A stretch of 64,000 bases of DNA from Stenopsyche tienmushanensis (lineage: Eukaryota > Arthropoda > Insecta > Trichoptera > Stenopsychidae), in NCBI GenBank assembly GCA_008973525.1, contig WACJ01000069.1, positions 1,166,974 to 1,230,973 of the forward strand, in the 5' to 3' direction. The notes beneath the pieces were generated by a model. That model worked only from the letters and a program-made list of their open reading frames with translations, had not been told where the DNA came from and made no database searches. The stretch's first letter is position 1; each line of letters starts with the position of its first letter. The position numbers were made by a program, and so were the translations under genes. Below are positions 24,415-35,990 of the stretch, piece after piece.

Positions 24415-25030
24415 CTACGTATGCGTTGCAATACCACACAAAGAAAGAAGTGTTTATATTTTGTATATATTTATTGATGTGCTTCCATATTTTTAATCAC
24501 CCTAAAAATGGGTTAGATTTCAATTTTACCTTTTTTTTGATATTTCGAGTCTCCTGTCGGACTCATGGACACGAAGTAACTGCCGGCACCTTGTCGATGC
24601 TCTTTATAATCATCCTTTATCCAGTGCTGTCAATGCGCGATGTTGGGTTATGCATTGCCGTCGCTTCATTAGAGACTGTTTGCACTTTCAGATTTTTTTG
24701 CTTGGTTATTGGTGCTTCTTTCGATATCCTAATGACGAAGTTTAGGATAAGGATAACAACAGTTGCTATGGTTAGTAAAACAGATGTGATGATCGTGCCT
24801 CATAACATGTTTGGTTACTACCGATTTGTAATCCAATTGCAAAACTGCCTTATAATGTTCTGTTACCTTGTGGGCGTTATATATACTGGTTTGTACTATA
24901 ACTACTATACCTATATTATTTGCGCAAGTGCAAACAATAAGTTGACAAAGTTTTATTGCAATCAGATGAATGATATGGCAACGCATACAATACGAACAAA
25001 CAAACAAACATTGATTTTTTTATATTAGAT
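24415..25030 (-). mobile_element. Helitron-like non-autonomous element, longest copy
   Basis: Read on the minus strand it starts TCTAATATAAAAAAATCAAT at 25030, followed by GTTTGTTTGTTCGTAT, GCCATATCATTC and ACAATAAGTTGACAA-type sequence. This matches the 5' block at 9072, 19934 and 54879. It appears to end near 24415 with TGGTATTGCAACGCATACGT, comparable to GGCATTGCAATGCATGTCGT in the 54879 copy. A 206-codon plus-strand frame (24408-25028) and a 92-codon minus frame fall wholly inside it. Neither has Rep, helicase or other known motifs, so they are incidental. Confidence 0.62.
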
Positions 25031-27038
25031 GTGGTCAATTGAGGATTAGGTTAATTCATGAAAGTCTCAGGCAGAAAAAGATCTATTAGTAAGAGAGAGT
25101 AAAATAGCAAACTTCCTTTTATCAAAATATTCCGTAGCAATAAAAGGGTTTTGAATATTAATAGCTTTGACTACAATTTGTTTGTATATTATTTATGTAT
25201 TATTTAATTATGAGTACCCGTACTAAAGAAGGGCTGTTAAGCATTTCCCATGCATTCACAATGATACACCGACGTAGCACTATGTTATACATGAAATGAA
25301 ACGTATCATGCGAAGAACATCCTCATATAAAATTAAAAGACCTTCTAATGTAATAAAATACAACAATATATTATTATTTAAATAAAAGCTATGGTGACGG
25401 TTTTATTAAGCTTTAAATTAATCCACACGTATAAAGCTCTGTAACGCATTTTTAGAGGGATAAGAAAGATAATGGATATCAACTTTCAATCCAATCTCAT
25501 GTCGCAATGCACCATCCCGGAGGAATTGCATCGGATGAAATACAGGAAGCAATCGAATAAAGCAAACACAGCGCGCGGATATCACACCTTCAGCTCTGAA
25601 AATCGAATTCTATTAAATCCCCCGGAAAAGTGGCTTCACTTGGTTCGACCATAAAAACGTACAGGTCCATGAACATAGGAATTGACATGAATTTTCTGCG
25701 TCTGACATAAGAAAGATCCCCATTGACCTTGTTCGAATTGACGTGATTTGAAATTCAAACGAATGTAGATAGTGACAGACTAAATAAAGGATAGGACCGG
25801 GAATTGATCGCTGTGATAGATGGAATGGCCTAGTAATTTGTGGTAATCATTCATTAAAATGCCGGATGAATAATTCATATTATCAGGAAAAGCCTATGGA
25901 AGCTGTTGTAATTATTGAGAGAGTGGATCCAAAGATAAACTGGACTATATGTTAGAGGGAAATTTTTGGAAAATGTGGACGATTAACTTTTAATCAATTT
26001 TTGGATATTACATTTATAATGAATACCATGGTATTTTTTATACAATCAAATTTCTATAAAAACGTGGTATTTTTAATATAATTCCAATCGATTTTATGCG
26101 GAAATTTAATTTTTTCGTATATTTTAATGCATGTCAAAATGCCAATTAATCTTGGACGCACCAGATCAAGTGTTACCAATAAAAACATTATGATTTTGTT
26201 AAGGATAAATATTTTCAAAGAAGAACGCATATTAATGCTCATGAACATGATAATATATTTATTTACTAATATGTATCTTTGGTTTAAAGCTTTATTTAAC
26301 GGTGTGGAAATATACTCTCTGTCGTATGAAAGAAACACAATATCTTAAGATGTCACAATTTCTTGTTAGTAGATTTTTAATATATATATATAGTTACCCT
26401 TCAAAAATAGCGTAGTTATATAAAAGAAAGATCCGAAAAAAAAAAACACGAAAAAACGAGTTTTATCGTAGATAATATCATTTTCATATGTAATCGTACA
26501 CCTTTTTTAGACTTAGGCTCTCCCATCTTACGCCCACCGTCAGAAATTCGTTTTCATCATGACGAAAAAACTCACGTATCATAACTCTTTGATCACTGGA
26601 ATGAGTCTCTAGCATTAATCACGGAGATGTAATTAAAATCTTTGTGCACTCATCCTTTTAGGTCGTCGATGTGTGCAGTTGCTTCAAGAATATTTTTGGC
26701 GCAGCGATCCAGTCACACATCCCGCACGAAAAGATCTATAAATCATAGACATGTGAGGTTGGGTCTTTACACGGCTTGTTTACAGGTCTTATCGTCGAAA
26801 AAAATCCGATGTATAATTGGTGGCTTTCTGTGACAATGATTTATGGTACGAAATTGTACATTGTCTGGGCCGCGTCTTTGCGGATGCTCCGTCGGGAATG
26901 TGTTAAAATCATGAATGGCGATATGGTGACTCGTGATTTTATGTACACTGCGCCCCATTGTTATTTTCGTAAAACATATCTGAGATTTTGCCAAATAAAA
27001 AATGTTAATGGGAGACAATATCAATTGAGATTAACTAA
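25031..27038. other. AT-rich DNA with a complex patch
   Basis: No gene recognised. Between about 26500 and 27035 the sequence is more balanced, with overlapping short frames on both strands and no motif. This is a possible conserved non-coding region. Confidence 0.35.
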
Positions 27039-27482
27039 TACAGTGTACTCTTGATTATCCGGGCTGGATAATCCGAATAATAATCTTTTTACTTGGTTTC
27101 AAATTAAATATCTTATTTACAATATATTTTTTGATTATTTTAATACTCAACTAATTTAGCAATGTTACAACACAATTCGACGTCGTTTTGTAACTAATGT
27201 ATTCACTGGTATTTATGCGCTTAAAACCTGGTTCATTTAAATCATAATCGAGCCACTCTTCGATGTTAATCCACATATTTCACAGTAATCCGGTTCCAGT
27301 CTAATCCGGCGCCCCCTGTAGTCCGACATGTGTACGATAAATCTTCCACGGCAAAAGTTTTCAGAAGATTTCTTTGGACGATGTATATCCTGGAACGGAC
27401 TATTTCCTTTCAATAAATTAATTTTTAAAAAAATAATTAATATTTTTCAAGCACAGATAATCCGCACCCGGATAATCTAGCT
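27039..27482. mobile_element. pogo/Tigger-like non-autonomous element
   Basis: It begins TA then CAGTGTACTCTTGATTATCC and GGGCTGGATAATCCG, and ends GATAATCCGCACCC followed by GGATAATCTAG. Inverted GATTATCCGGG ends with a CAGTGNACTCTNGATTATCC tip are characteristic of pogo/Tigger elements of the Tc1-mariner superfamily, which insert at TA. No transposase frame is present. AATCCGG-type repeats also occur inside (near 27290-27310). Confidence 0.75.
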
Positions 27483-27529
27483 ATATATGATTTTAAAGAC
27501 AATTGGGACATTATACAAATGAAACATAA

Positions 27530-28005
27530 AGAGGGCGCTTGATCGACTTCTAAAACTCCCTGCGTTGCATTCGTTGCTACAACAATTTCCGATTGTCGCG
27601 TTGTTCGGTTGCGTGGACCACACCGAGGGGCTATACGGAGCATGAAGCGCTCCACAGACGCATACAAAGTTGTGTCCGAATTCCAGTGATTCAGAAAGAA
27701 CATTCTTACACGTTGAGCTCGGAGACAGACAGAGAAGGATAGTATCTTGCGTAGATCGTACGATTGTATAGATCGTTATCCCAATTTTATCGACTAATAA
27801 TGATATGTGAATGATATAATGAATCGATTTGCGTGTGTCGAATCGTGTGCTATCAACAATGTTTATATATTTATGTACAAGTTTCATACACGCTGCGACG
27901 GTTCTGACAGATAAGTGGATTTATACGGATGATGAGTGGCGGTTATATAAATATAGCATCTGTGTTTATGATTATTTAAAATTAGCTCACTACTCATAGG
28001 GTTAA
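27530..28005 (+). mobile_element. piggyBac-like MITE, copy B (left part altered)
   Basis: From about 27677 it carries the family body: AGAAAGAACATTCTTACACG, TTGAGCTCGGAGACAGACAG, ATCGTACGATTGTATAGATC, GTGTGCTATCAACAATGTTT. It ends AATTAGCTCACTACTCATAGGG then TTAA (28002-28005). The matching left end was not found. The adjoining part (27530-27660) instead resembles the segment at 34205-34340. The 88- and 136-codon frames here are by-products of the repeat. Confidence 0.7.
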
Positions 28006-28960
28006 AATAAACTATTAAATTGCTTGTAGAATCTATTTTGGGAGATAGTGTATGTCAGTTGTCTAATGCAAGCTAATAAAATTATTGGCCATAAATAAGC
28101 CTTATCTTTATTAAAACCAATATTTAACGTTTCAAATTTACGACTTAATACACGATTTTTACGTTTTAATTCACTGCGAGCCTATAAAATAAAATAATAA
28201 AAAACCCCGCTCGAAAATGTGGAGAGTCGCTGGATATAATCGATGTGTTTTCGATGAATAAAGATCAATTTAAAATATATCAGTTCGCTAACAATTTATA
28301 ATTGGAAGCATATTTTTTGTCGAGCTTCCATTTTGTTATGCGATGGAATCTATGCAAAATAGTCGACGTGTATAGGTGGATTGAATCCAATTATAAATAA
28401 TGTATAATCGTTATCGTGTATCGGGTTTGCTTCAACTATAACTGCGGCCATTGTGTGCATTAAATGATAGTTGTAATATATTATTGTCAAATATGACCGA
28501 TTCCTACAACAGAAATGGTCTTGAGACGAACGCGAAACCAGATCCATTTTTTTTCGTATTACAAATAGTTTATCGACTTATGAACGATGTATAAGTTGCA
28601 CGCAATTCTAATTGACACCTCACGTTGATTTCTTTAAACATTGTGTATAGTAATTATTCAACAAATAATCCATTTGTTAATGTGGATAAGCATATGTTGG
28701 GATTATGACTATATTTCATGTGTCGAATCCCGTTTTCGATGCTCCGGTCAGAACGCATTAAATCTGTCGTATTAATCTTTTACGACTGAAATATTCAGAT
28801 CGGTGTAAAAAAGCTAATTATAATATGAAAATAGTATTTTGATTATTTTTAAGCAAAAGTTCTGTTATGTATTGATAGGAGAGGTGTGACTTTATTGAGC
28901 GTTAAACTAATGTCAAAAATCAGCTCTCATAGACATTAAAAAACATATTTGTTTATTATG
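28006..28960. other. AT-rich DNA, nothing recognised
   Basis: No gene, no repeat shared with other parts of the window, and no convincing open frame. Confidence 0.45.
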
Positions 28961-29425
28961 GAATTGTAGCGTGGGCGATATATCATCCCCGCATAGTAGC
29001 GGCATCTTCCACTTCTCTTCAGGTGCAATGTGCTATTTTAGCAGCGCCACCTCTTGTGGCCCTGCGGAGCCATTGCACCTGCTTACCGACCGATCGCTTC
29101 TTGCGCGTGCATCGTTACCGGCTGGGTAGTGACGCGCAGGAAGCGGGAGTCGGGAGAGTCGTCCGTTGGCCTTGGCTGCGGGAGGTCGTCCCTCCTGCAG
29201 CCAGACCTCTCTCTCTCTACCTGTGCTGGGGAATAAATAGTTATCCTGTGAAAAGAGTCTTTCTGTTCAACGCCCTTCGTATTCCCATCCACTCATCCAG
29301 TACATCTCAGCCCAATAGCAGAACGGACCCGTGCGGTAGCGCGGCCATCCCAACGAGCACGTGGAGGCGGGGAGCCGCCCGGGGACTCTGCCCCGAGAGC
29401 GCCCCCGCCTCAAACGTTACAGAAT
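28961..29425 (+). mobile_element. Solo LTR with 4-bp target duplication
   Basis: The repeat itself is 28965-29421 (457 bp). It begins TGTAGCGTGGG and ends AACGTTACA, so it has TG...CA termini with a short inverted TGTARCGT tip. It is flanked by GAAT at 28961-28964 and again at 29422-29425. It is far more GC-rich than its surroundings. An AATAAA at about 29232-29237 could serve as a polyadenylation signal. No second copy or gag-pol sequence lies nearby, so this is a solo LTR left by recombination. A 4-bp duplication suits Gypsy-type or related LTR elements, but the superfamily is not decided. The 134-codon frame inside has no known motif. Confidence 0.85.
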
Positions 29426-29612
29426 AATGCTAGTAGTAAAGGAGGAATTGACATTATTTGTGTAATTATTTATACAAAGCTGATTCTTTATCATTTTGTT
29501 GTTTGGATATTGTAGTACACAAAACGGCAGTTTACCGCAATGACGTTGTTGCTGACATTAATAATATTTTTTAGATCTGTAAATAAATATTATAAACTGA
29601 AACTATGAATAG
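29426..29612. other. AT-rich spacer
   Basis: Nothing recognised between the solo LTR and the transposase pieces. Confidence 0.4.
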
Positions 29613-29755
29613 GACACGTCTCCAGGCAAAGAAATCCATTGGTGTCAGATCTGGAAACCGTGTGAGCCATGGAATAGGGCTGCCAAAAGAATTAATTTAC
29701 ACGACAGAGGTGCCCAAAAAAAATCCTACTTGAAGAAATAAGCAAGATGTTGTGC
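29613..29755. pseudogene. Mariner-like transposase pieces joined head to head
   Basis: The minus strand at 29613-29685 reads PIPWLTRFPDLTPMDFFAWRRV, a diverged copy of the SPDLTPLNFFAWGRAK block at 13345-13407. The plus strand at about 29687-29750 reads ELIYTTEVPKKNPT, a match to the block that normally follows it in the protein. Consecutive parts of one protein therefore point away from each other, with a junction near 29686. This is the same kind of inverted junction as in the element at 12339-13667. No terminal repeats are visible. Confidence 0.65.
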
Positions 29756-30320
29756 GTAGGGAATCTAATCCCGAAATCAAGCGACAGAGATTAGTAAACG
29801 TAGTCCCGAAAAAATCGGGATTGAAATTTTTATCTAATAAAAAGCGTATACTTCACCAGCACGATGAAGGCTATTAAATCGAGACATTCCCGCCAAAATC
29901 TGGACGCTTGGAAACAGTGGCGTAACTACTAATTGGCGAGCTTATGCGACGCCTAGGGGCAGTAACTCTCTAATCTATATATACATATATAGAGTAGACA
30001 TATATTTTTTAAATTGTTATATTAATCTTTCCATACCGGTGATGTATTTACTACACCTCGACTCTAATAATGGGAATATCAATATGAAATATAATAGATA
30101 CGGGGCTCAGAATTTTTGTATTCCTCCTTAATATAATTAAGAATCACATTAAAGTATTATAGTATATGAGTATTCATCTGCAGCGACGGAAATAAATAAT
30201 TTGTCGGTAAATCGGGAATTTTGCGAGTTTTAGTCCGTGTCTCGGCAGAAAGAAATTTTATCAGCCACATTGATGGTGTTATACGAAAATGGGGACGTAT
30301 TAGTCATTTTTGATGAAATT
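29756..30320. other. AT-rich DNA, nothing firm
   Basis: No gene recognised. ATTTTTGTATTCC-like and TATATATA runs only. Confidence 0.4.
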
Positions 30321-30321
30321 T

Positions 30322-30735
30322 CTTAAACTATTGAAAATCCCGGTCCCGGGACTCCGGGACTGATCACGGTATGGTCTAATTCAAATAAAAAAATGTTAGA
30401 GGCCGAAAGAGCACTGCGTCGATGAAAAATGGAATGCAGCGCCCTCATAGCTGCTAATCCACGGGCTCGAGCCACCGACACCTGTGCTCTCCACCTCAGT
30501 CCTCTGTCCAAAGTCATCCCCAAGCATTTCACTTGGGGCTTCCATTCGATGGAGATGGATACGACAACTATTGAATATATTTGAAGATATTTCTGTTTCA
30601 CTGAGAACAAGATAGCTTCGGTTTTCTCTTTGCTTAGATTGAGTTTCCAATAATCTACATATTTAAATGCTTTTAGTGATCGTTGGAGATTTTCGACTAT
30701 TCCCGTCTTATAAATGCCCCTGTATAATAATCCTG
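30322..30735 (-). pseudogene. Jockey/R1-like LINE reverse transcriptase fragment
   Basis: The minus strand stays open for about 135 codons. It reads LQRSLKAFKYVDYWKLNLSK, EKTEAILFSVKQ, then SIEWKPQVKCLGMTLDRGLRW and ARGLAAMRALHSIFHRRSAL. The W-x-LNxxKTExxxF motif and the xVKxLGxxLDxxLxW motif are the RT palm-end and thumb landmarks of non-LTR retrotransposons of the Jockey/I/R1 group. Upstream RT motifs including FADD, and the whole downstream part, are missing, so it is a fragment. The still-open frame suggests it is younger than the RTE copy. Confidence 0.82.
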
Positions 30736-32780
30736 GTCAAATAAAAACAGTATGCAATGACACAAATTATCTTCATCGACTTTAGATCTTGGTTTTTTAT
30801 TACTTTTCGACTCTTCCAATGCAATATCTTCAAGGCTTCATATGATTGTAAATATGTGCAATATTTACATACGGATTGATATATATACTTTTAAAGCTGA
30901 GTTTTTACAGGAATAATATATTTGTGTGTAACAGTTTTTGATTGTTCTGGAAGACAAGCAATAAAATTGTATATCAATGGTAATTGATTTTAAATAGAAA
31001 CTTCCATTTTAATCATGGCCTTAACAAGTTCTAAATATTTTAAGGCAACTCATTGTTCTAAATCATTATCAAGTTTTTTTAACATCCATTTACACTATTT
31101 CTTTTGAATTTAAATGCGTGTTTTTTATGCTGAAAAACAATGAATGTAAAATTAAATTGGTCTTATTTTAACAGCTATATTTAGTTTGAGCAGTTCTATA
31201 TTAATATAAATTCACGTTAATATTTGATCAATCCCCTTCTTCATCATGAATAATTTGCAAGGTTCATTTAAGATTCCGCCTAAACGATTGACGTAACTTT
31301 TCAAATCTCCATTCAACCAAATCCATTCAATCTATTCAAAATTGGCTTCAGCAATAAAGTGTAAAGTTTTTTTCGATTCAATTCAATTTACTCACTATTT
31401 TTTTAATACAAAACATCAGACGCTCTCGAATGAATAAATTCCGAATGGATGAGATTTAAGTGAAGTGTTATACACAATATTATTCCAGACCATCAAAAAG
31501 CTTCAAAATCAGACGACATTAGAATTGTCTGTTGGGCGCAAAGTTACCTAATGCTTAAAGGATATATTTTTTGTCTACGACTATTCTTATTGTATGGCCT
31601 AGCATTTTGTTGTACGACGTCTGGTCGCATTTTGTCTTTGTCCAACGACTTTTTTTGTCTCGTGTCGTCTGGCTACCGTTGATGATACCATCAGATCTGA
31701 TAAGTTCACCCACGTCAGATTATCACACGCCTGTCAAAATAATGATGATTTAAGACGTTGACCCTAAGAATTTCAGATGGTGTCTGGACGATGATACTTG
31801 ATGGTAAAAGTTGGATGGAATTGAACGATTTTTGATCTTTAATGAACTGGAAAAGTTTGGATTGATATCGTTCTTGGAAGACTTTTATGTTATAACGCTC
31901 TAAGAAAGCATGATTGGCTGGGTAATAAGGGTGCGCGGTTCAATAATATAGTTTGTATTGATTTGATTTTTTTTCTCACAATTAATTAGCAAAGATCATA
32001 CAAATAATCTTTTCAAATCCAAACTAATCAAAATTGCATTATAATCCATGATTTCTTAGATCGCATTTCAAACAGAACCGCATAAGAACGCAACGCGCTC
32101 CATTAAGAAAGCACCGCTTCCGTAAATTATAATCCAATATGAGTCTGATCAATTATAATTGGAAATTACATCTAGAAAAAAAAACAGCAAATAGAAGATG
32201 GTTAAACAAGAATGATTCATCACAAAATTAGGTATCATTGTAACCATTCCGGAATAATCGACTCGAAAGTAATTCCATTAACATAATGGCGCATCTTCTT
32301 GAAAAGAGTCAAGGTTAATTAGAAATAGATGATTTGCCTTCGGTAGGTCGTTATTAAAATGAAAGAAATCGCACAGCTTCCATATGCTATTTTGCAATAC
32401 AAAGAATGTATTCTTTATTCAACTCTTTACACCCATTACAACACCATAAAAAGACCAGGAGATCCGCCTTGAAATTTGATTTCGTTCTTATCCGCTCGAG
32501 TGTAAAAGCGCGATTGATCAAATACGACGTTAATGGTGACATTTTGAACTATCAAATTACACACAATAATCAGATATTGTCAATGAAATGGTTCAAGACG
32601 TATTTTTTACTATGTCGCATACTAAACAACCGGTGGTGGCTTTTTTTTCTACCAACGTCTTGCAAAGAAGAAGGTCCTTTTTTGTTGGAATTGAATTTTA
32701 TGCCCATTGAATGCTTGAATATCAACAATGCCCTCTTCTCGATGTCATATCAAAGCAATTTTCAATACACAGAAAAATAT
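30736..32780. other. AT-rich non-coding DNA
   Basis: No gene or repeat recognised. The 140-codon frame at 32406-32828 has AT-driven composition, no motif, and ends inside the hairpin at 32783-32834, so it is discounted. Confidence 0.45.
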
Positions 32781-32836
32781 TTATTACACCAAGGAATCAT
32801 TGCAATTGATTATACAATGATTCCCTAGTGTAATAT
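32781..32836. repeat. miRNA-precursor-sized hairpin
   Basis: ATTACACCAAGGAATCATTG (32783-32802) pairs with CAATGATTCCCTAGTGTAAT (32815-32834). Eighteen of 20 positions are Watson-Crick; the other two can be wobble pairs on one strand. The loop is 12 bases. Stem length and loop size fit the upper part of a pre-miRNA, and weaker AT pairing may extend the base. No known miRNA seed is recognised. A tiny palindromic MITE is an equal alternative. Confidence 0.4.
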
Positions 32837-33434
32837 AATACAATTTTGAAATATATTCCTTTACTGTGATAAAAATACTCGCGCTCATCGATGATGTGTA
32901 TTTGGTACACTACTATTGTTGAGGTTAAAATATATTTTTTTTAAGTTATAAAATTGTAGGAAATACATCATCGGTATTATTCGGTAGATATTCCTTAGTA
33001 TTGATGATGGAAGAAAATACTAATTAATCAAACTTGGTGAAAATAGTAACTGGTATAATTCAAAATTGAAAAGGCGTTTGGAAACCAAGAAGTTAAGTAA
33101 TTTTGCCTCAAAAATCATTAAAAAAATCCTGGCCGAACAATTGGAAATCCTTCCACTGAAAGAGACAATATTTGCTTATATAATTTTAAAAACTTTTGTA
33201 AGCCAACCCATATTTACATATTATAGATTTTCTTAGGAATCTAAAGCTATGGCTTTATTATATAATAAATATAAATACATATCTAAAATTTTATATAATT
33301 TATAGCGAAATTTATATAACTTTACGGTTATTAATGATGATAAGTGTATATAAATTCAATTACCTGTTTAAATTCATGAATATTGAATATAAGTTCGCAA
33401 ATATTAAATTCTGGTTAATTTTGTAAAAAATCTA
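32837..33434. other. AT-rich DNA
   Basis: Nothing recognised between the hairpin and the piggyBac-like copy. Confidence 0.4.
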
Positions 33435-33967
33435 TTAACCCCTAAAGGAGTACTTCCACTATTCAGAAAGAGCACTCTTATACATTGAGCTCGGAGACAG
33501 ACAGAGACAGAGAGAGAACGTAGCGCAGCTCGGGAGACAAAGACGGAGAGCTTTCCCGCATACATCGCACGATTAAATAGATCATTAGCCCAAATTTATC
33601 GACTTATAATGATTTCGATTTCAAGTTTGTTATTTGTTTACGCAATGGAATTACCGAATATTGTGTGCTATCAACAGTGTTTATTTATTTAATTGCTTCC
33701 TGTTCGTCGCTGCTTGTTGAATGAGTTTTTGCCCGATTATCATTTCCTTCTAAAGCAGGAGCAAATTAATCGAATTATTGTGTATTGTTTATGTAAAAAA
33801 ATGACGTGGTCTTGTATGCTATCGACAGTGCTTATTTACAAATGACTCTGCCACGAATTGAATATTTTCTTACGCTGATAGGAGCTGACAGAAAGTAATC
33901 GATGTAAAGCGATTATGGCATCAACGACTTCATCGATTTTAAATTTACTCACTCCTCAAAACGTTAA
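33435..33967 (+). mobile_element. piggyBac-like MITE, copy C (full length)
   Basis: It is flanked by TTAA at 33435-33438 and 33964-33967, the invariant piggyBac target duplication. Ends are CCCCTAAAGGAGTA and ACTCCTCAAAACG. The body shares TTGAGCTCGGAGACAGACAG, ATCGCACGATTAAATAGATC, TCGACTTATAATGATTTCGA and GTGTGCTATCAACAGTGTTT with copies B, D and E. It is longer than copy A and forms a subfamily with copy E, sharing ATTGCTTCCTGTTCGTCGCT (one mismatch) and AAAATGACGTGGTCTTGTAT (one mismatch). CTATCRACAGTGYTTATTTA is repeated inside. No coding capacity. Confidence 0.85.
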
Positions 33968-34204
33968 TTGATGAAATTATTATCAAAAATCGAATCCAGG
34001 GATATAATTTTAAAGATTCCGTTGAGGTTACATTAGGTAATCGTAATTTTCAGTTGTCTCCATGATTATTTTAAATTCATTTTCAAAATGATACATGAAA
34101 TTAATTGTGCAGTTGTATCGAATGAGAAATATATTGCCGTCGTTGTCGAAGATTAAAAATTGCACCCTCTTTAAAAGGAGATGTCTATCGTTCATATACG
34201 CCGG

Positions 34205-34340
34205 GATTATCATCGAGGTTAACGGTGCAGAGTGCGCCGTAATCCGAGTAACCCACACGTGCGGTCTCTGCAGTCTGACAAAGCGACAAACGGGGAAGAT
34301 CGTAGCGACGAAGGCAACGCAGTCGTTTGAAAACCCTTGA
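34205..34340 (+). repeat. Segment shared with the left part of copy B
   Basis: GCAACGCAG and neighbouring sequence align, loosely, with the reverse complement of 27545-27650. Both can be read as a similar peptide (TKRQTGKIVATKATQ here, TTRQSEIVVATNATQ there). It is a diverged dispersed repeat of unknown class; the peptide match may simply follow from the DNA match. Confidence 0.35.
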
Positions 34341-35472
34341 TATATTACAAATTAAATATATATCATGCATTGAATAGAACGATATTACTATATTCAATTT
34401 TAATTATTTGATAGTTCAATTCACTAAAAGATAAAAATATATTTATAGATTTAGAATTTATCTTTAAACGAAAATTATTACAATATGCAATAAAAATGCA
34501 AAAATGACTTAAATTTTCAGGCTGAAAATTTTGATATAATATATGTGTTTTACGGTGTATTTATTTGATCGTATGGGAAGGATACGTGCGTATTTTTGCA
34601 GAAATAAATATGGTTATCTAAATTGATATACGTATGTGGAAGCATCCTGTGCCGATATTATATCTAGGAATCGTAATACCTTCTGGTAATAGAAGTAATT
34701 TAGATTCAGAAGATCAAACCGGAGTTATGAGTTGCTCGCGGAATGCGGTTTATTATTCCTCCACCATATGAAAGTGAGACAGGTGTTTGTATGTTTGCAT
34801 CAATTTTTTGTAGGAACGAAACAGAATGTGATTCCTACTACTTCTAGGTATATCATTATCAAATTAGTGTCAGGAATTGATTGACATACGGCAGAAAGAA
34901 AACTGATATATTCATTTGTGTGCTTATTGAGTGAGACTAATTTGGGGAAACTTGGTCGTTCGGATGTGTGGTTTTATTTAAGTTCAATTGCTCATATATT
35001 TGGAACAAATAAAAAACGCCTAATTTGAGTCGTTTCAGTGAAAGCGAATGTTGATGGCGAATTTTTCGTAAAGAGGTCACGTACTTGATTGACATATCTC
35101 ATGCCTGAAATGCAAACGATCGTCTACGTTTTCTTTGGCCTTCATCTGATTTATTTTATTTTCATAGCGATTCACCGAAGAAGAAAAAAAACATGTCTCT
35201 GACATGTGTTTTACTGTATACGTGGGCCTAGTAGCATTCAGCGTCAAATTTACGATAAGACTGACGAACCGGTATTATTTATACTTGGAAATGATTGCAA
35301 TAAAAAAGACAGGTCTTCCACATCGTAAGACTACTTTTTTCCTAAACACTTCATAGTTTAATCCGTCTTAAGTGCGCTGTTTACATCCGATAAAGCCTCT
35401 CTGTATATGAAGCTGTCACTGGTGATAACATCGTAAAGTTGTGTTAATACTGCAAGAACTATACAATGATAA
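34341..35472. other. AT-rich non-coding DNA
   Basis: No gene, transposon end or shared repeat recognised. Confidence 0.4.
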
Positions 35473-35561
35473 TTAGGTAGTTCCAAACGCATCTCCGACA
35501 GGAGGTTGGATATGGATGCCAACAAAATGAACCATTACGAATTTATTGCCCAGGCGCCCGG
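35473..35561 (+). other. Possible coding exon with strong splice donor (unconfirmed)
   Basis: An open frame reads SSKRISDRRLD then MDANKMNHYEFIAQAPG, followed by GTAAGTGG at 35562. G|GTAAGT is the full donor consensus. ATTAG at about 35472-35476 could be the 3' splice site of an internal exon, or the ATG at 35512 could be a start. The composition looks protein-like, with charged and polar residues unlike the AT-driven frames elsewhere. I do not recognise a family. Length is only about 85 bp, so chance remains quite possible. Confidence 0.22.
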
Positions 35562-35947
35562 GTAAGTGGGTGGATTCTAAATGGAAAAAATGTGACATCC
35601 AAACCTCGATAGAAGAGCTTCTTAACGAAGAATTACATCTTGCCTCAATTCATTGGGAGGAGCAACGGTCCATCCTTATCAAACAAGATTTTCACCAGGA
35701 ATTAAAATTTTCTTATATATTTCCTATATATTAATGCAAATTTTTGTAGGAAAACATTAATCTAAATACGACATGATTCGAATACAAAACTAGTTTAGAG
35801 GCGATGAATGTACGAAATGACACCGCTGCGAATATTCGATACATACAGGGCTATTTAAATGATTTCAATGCAAAACAAAAATGATGATGTTAATATATAC
35901 ATATTAAATTTTATTTCAAAGTATAATATCATTTAGCATCATCATGA

Positions 35948-35990
35948 AACTAATTCGTAGTGGTAATTTCATTACCATTACGAGTTAGTT
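35948..35990. repeat. Hairpin with 20-bp stem
   Basis: AACTAATTCGTAGTGGTAAT (35948-35967) pairs with ATTACCATTACGAGTTAGTT (35971-35990), 18 of 20 positions, with a 3-base loop. Too tight a loop for a miRNA precursor. Probably a decayed palindromic insertion or a local inversion duplicate. Confidence 0.6.

Noticed and set aside
24408..25028. 206-codon plus-strand frame as a membrane protein gene
   Set aside because: Its borders coincide with a Helitron-like element, the hydrophobicity follows T-richness, and no domain is recognised.
29023..29427. 134-codon GC-rich frame
   Set aside because: Lies inside the solo LTR and has no protein motif.
32406..32828. 140-codon plus-strand frame
   Set aside because: No motif or repeat support; it ends inside a hairpin.
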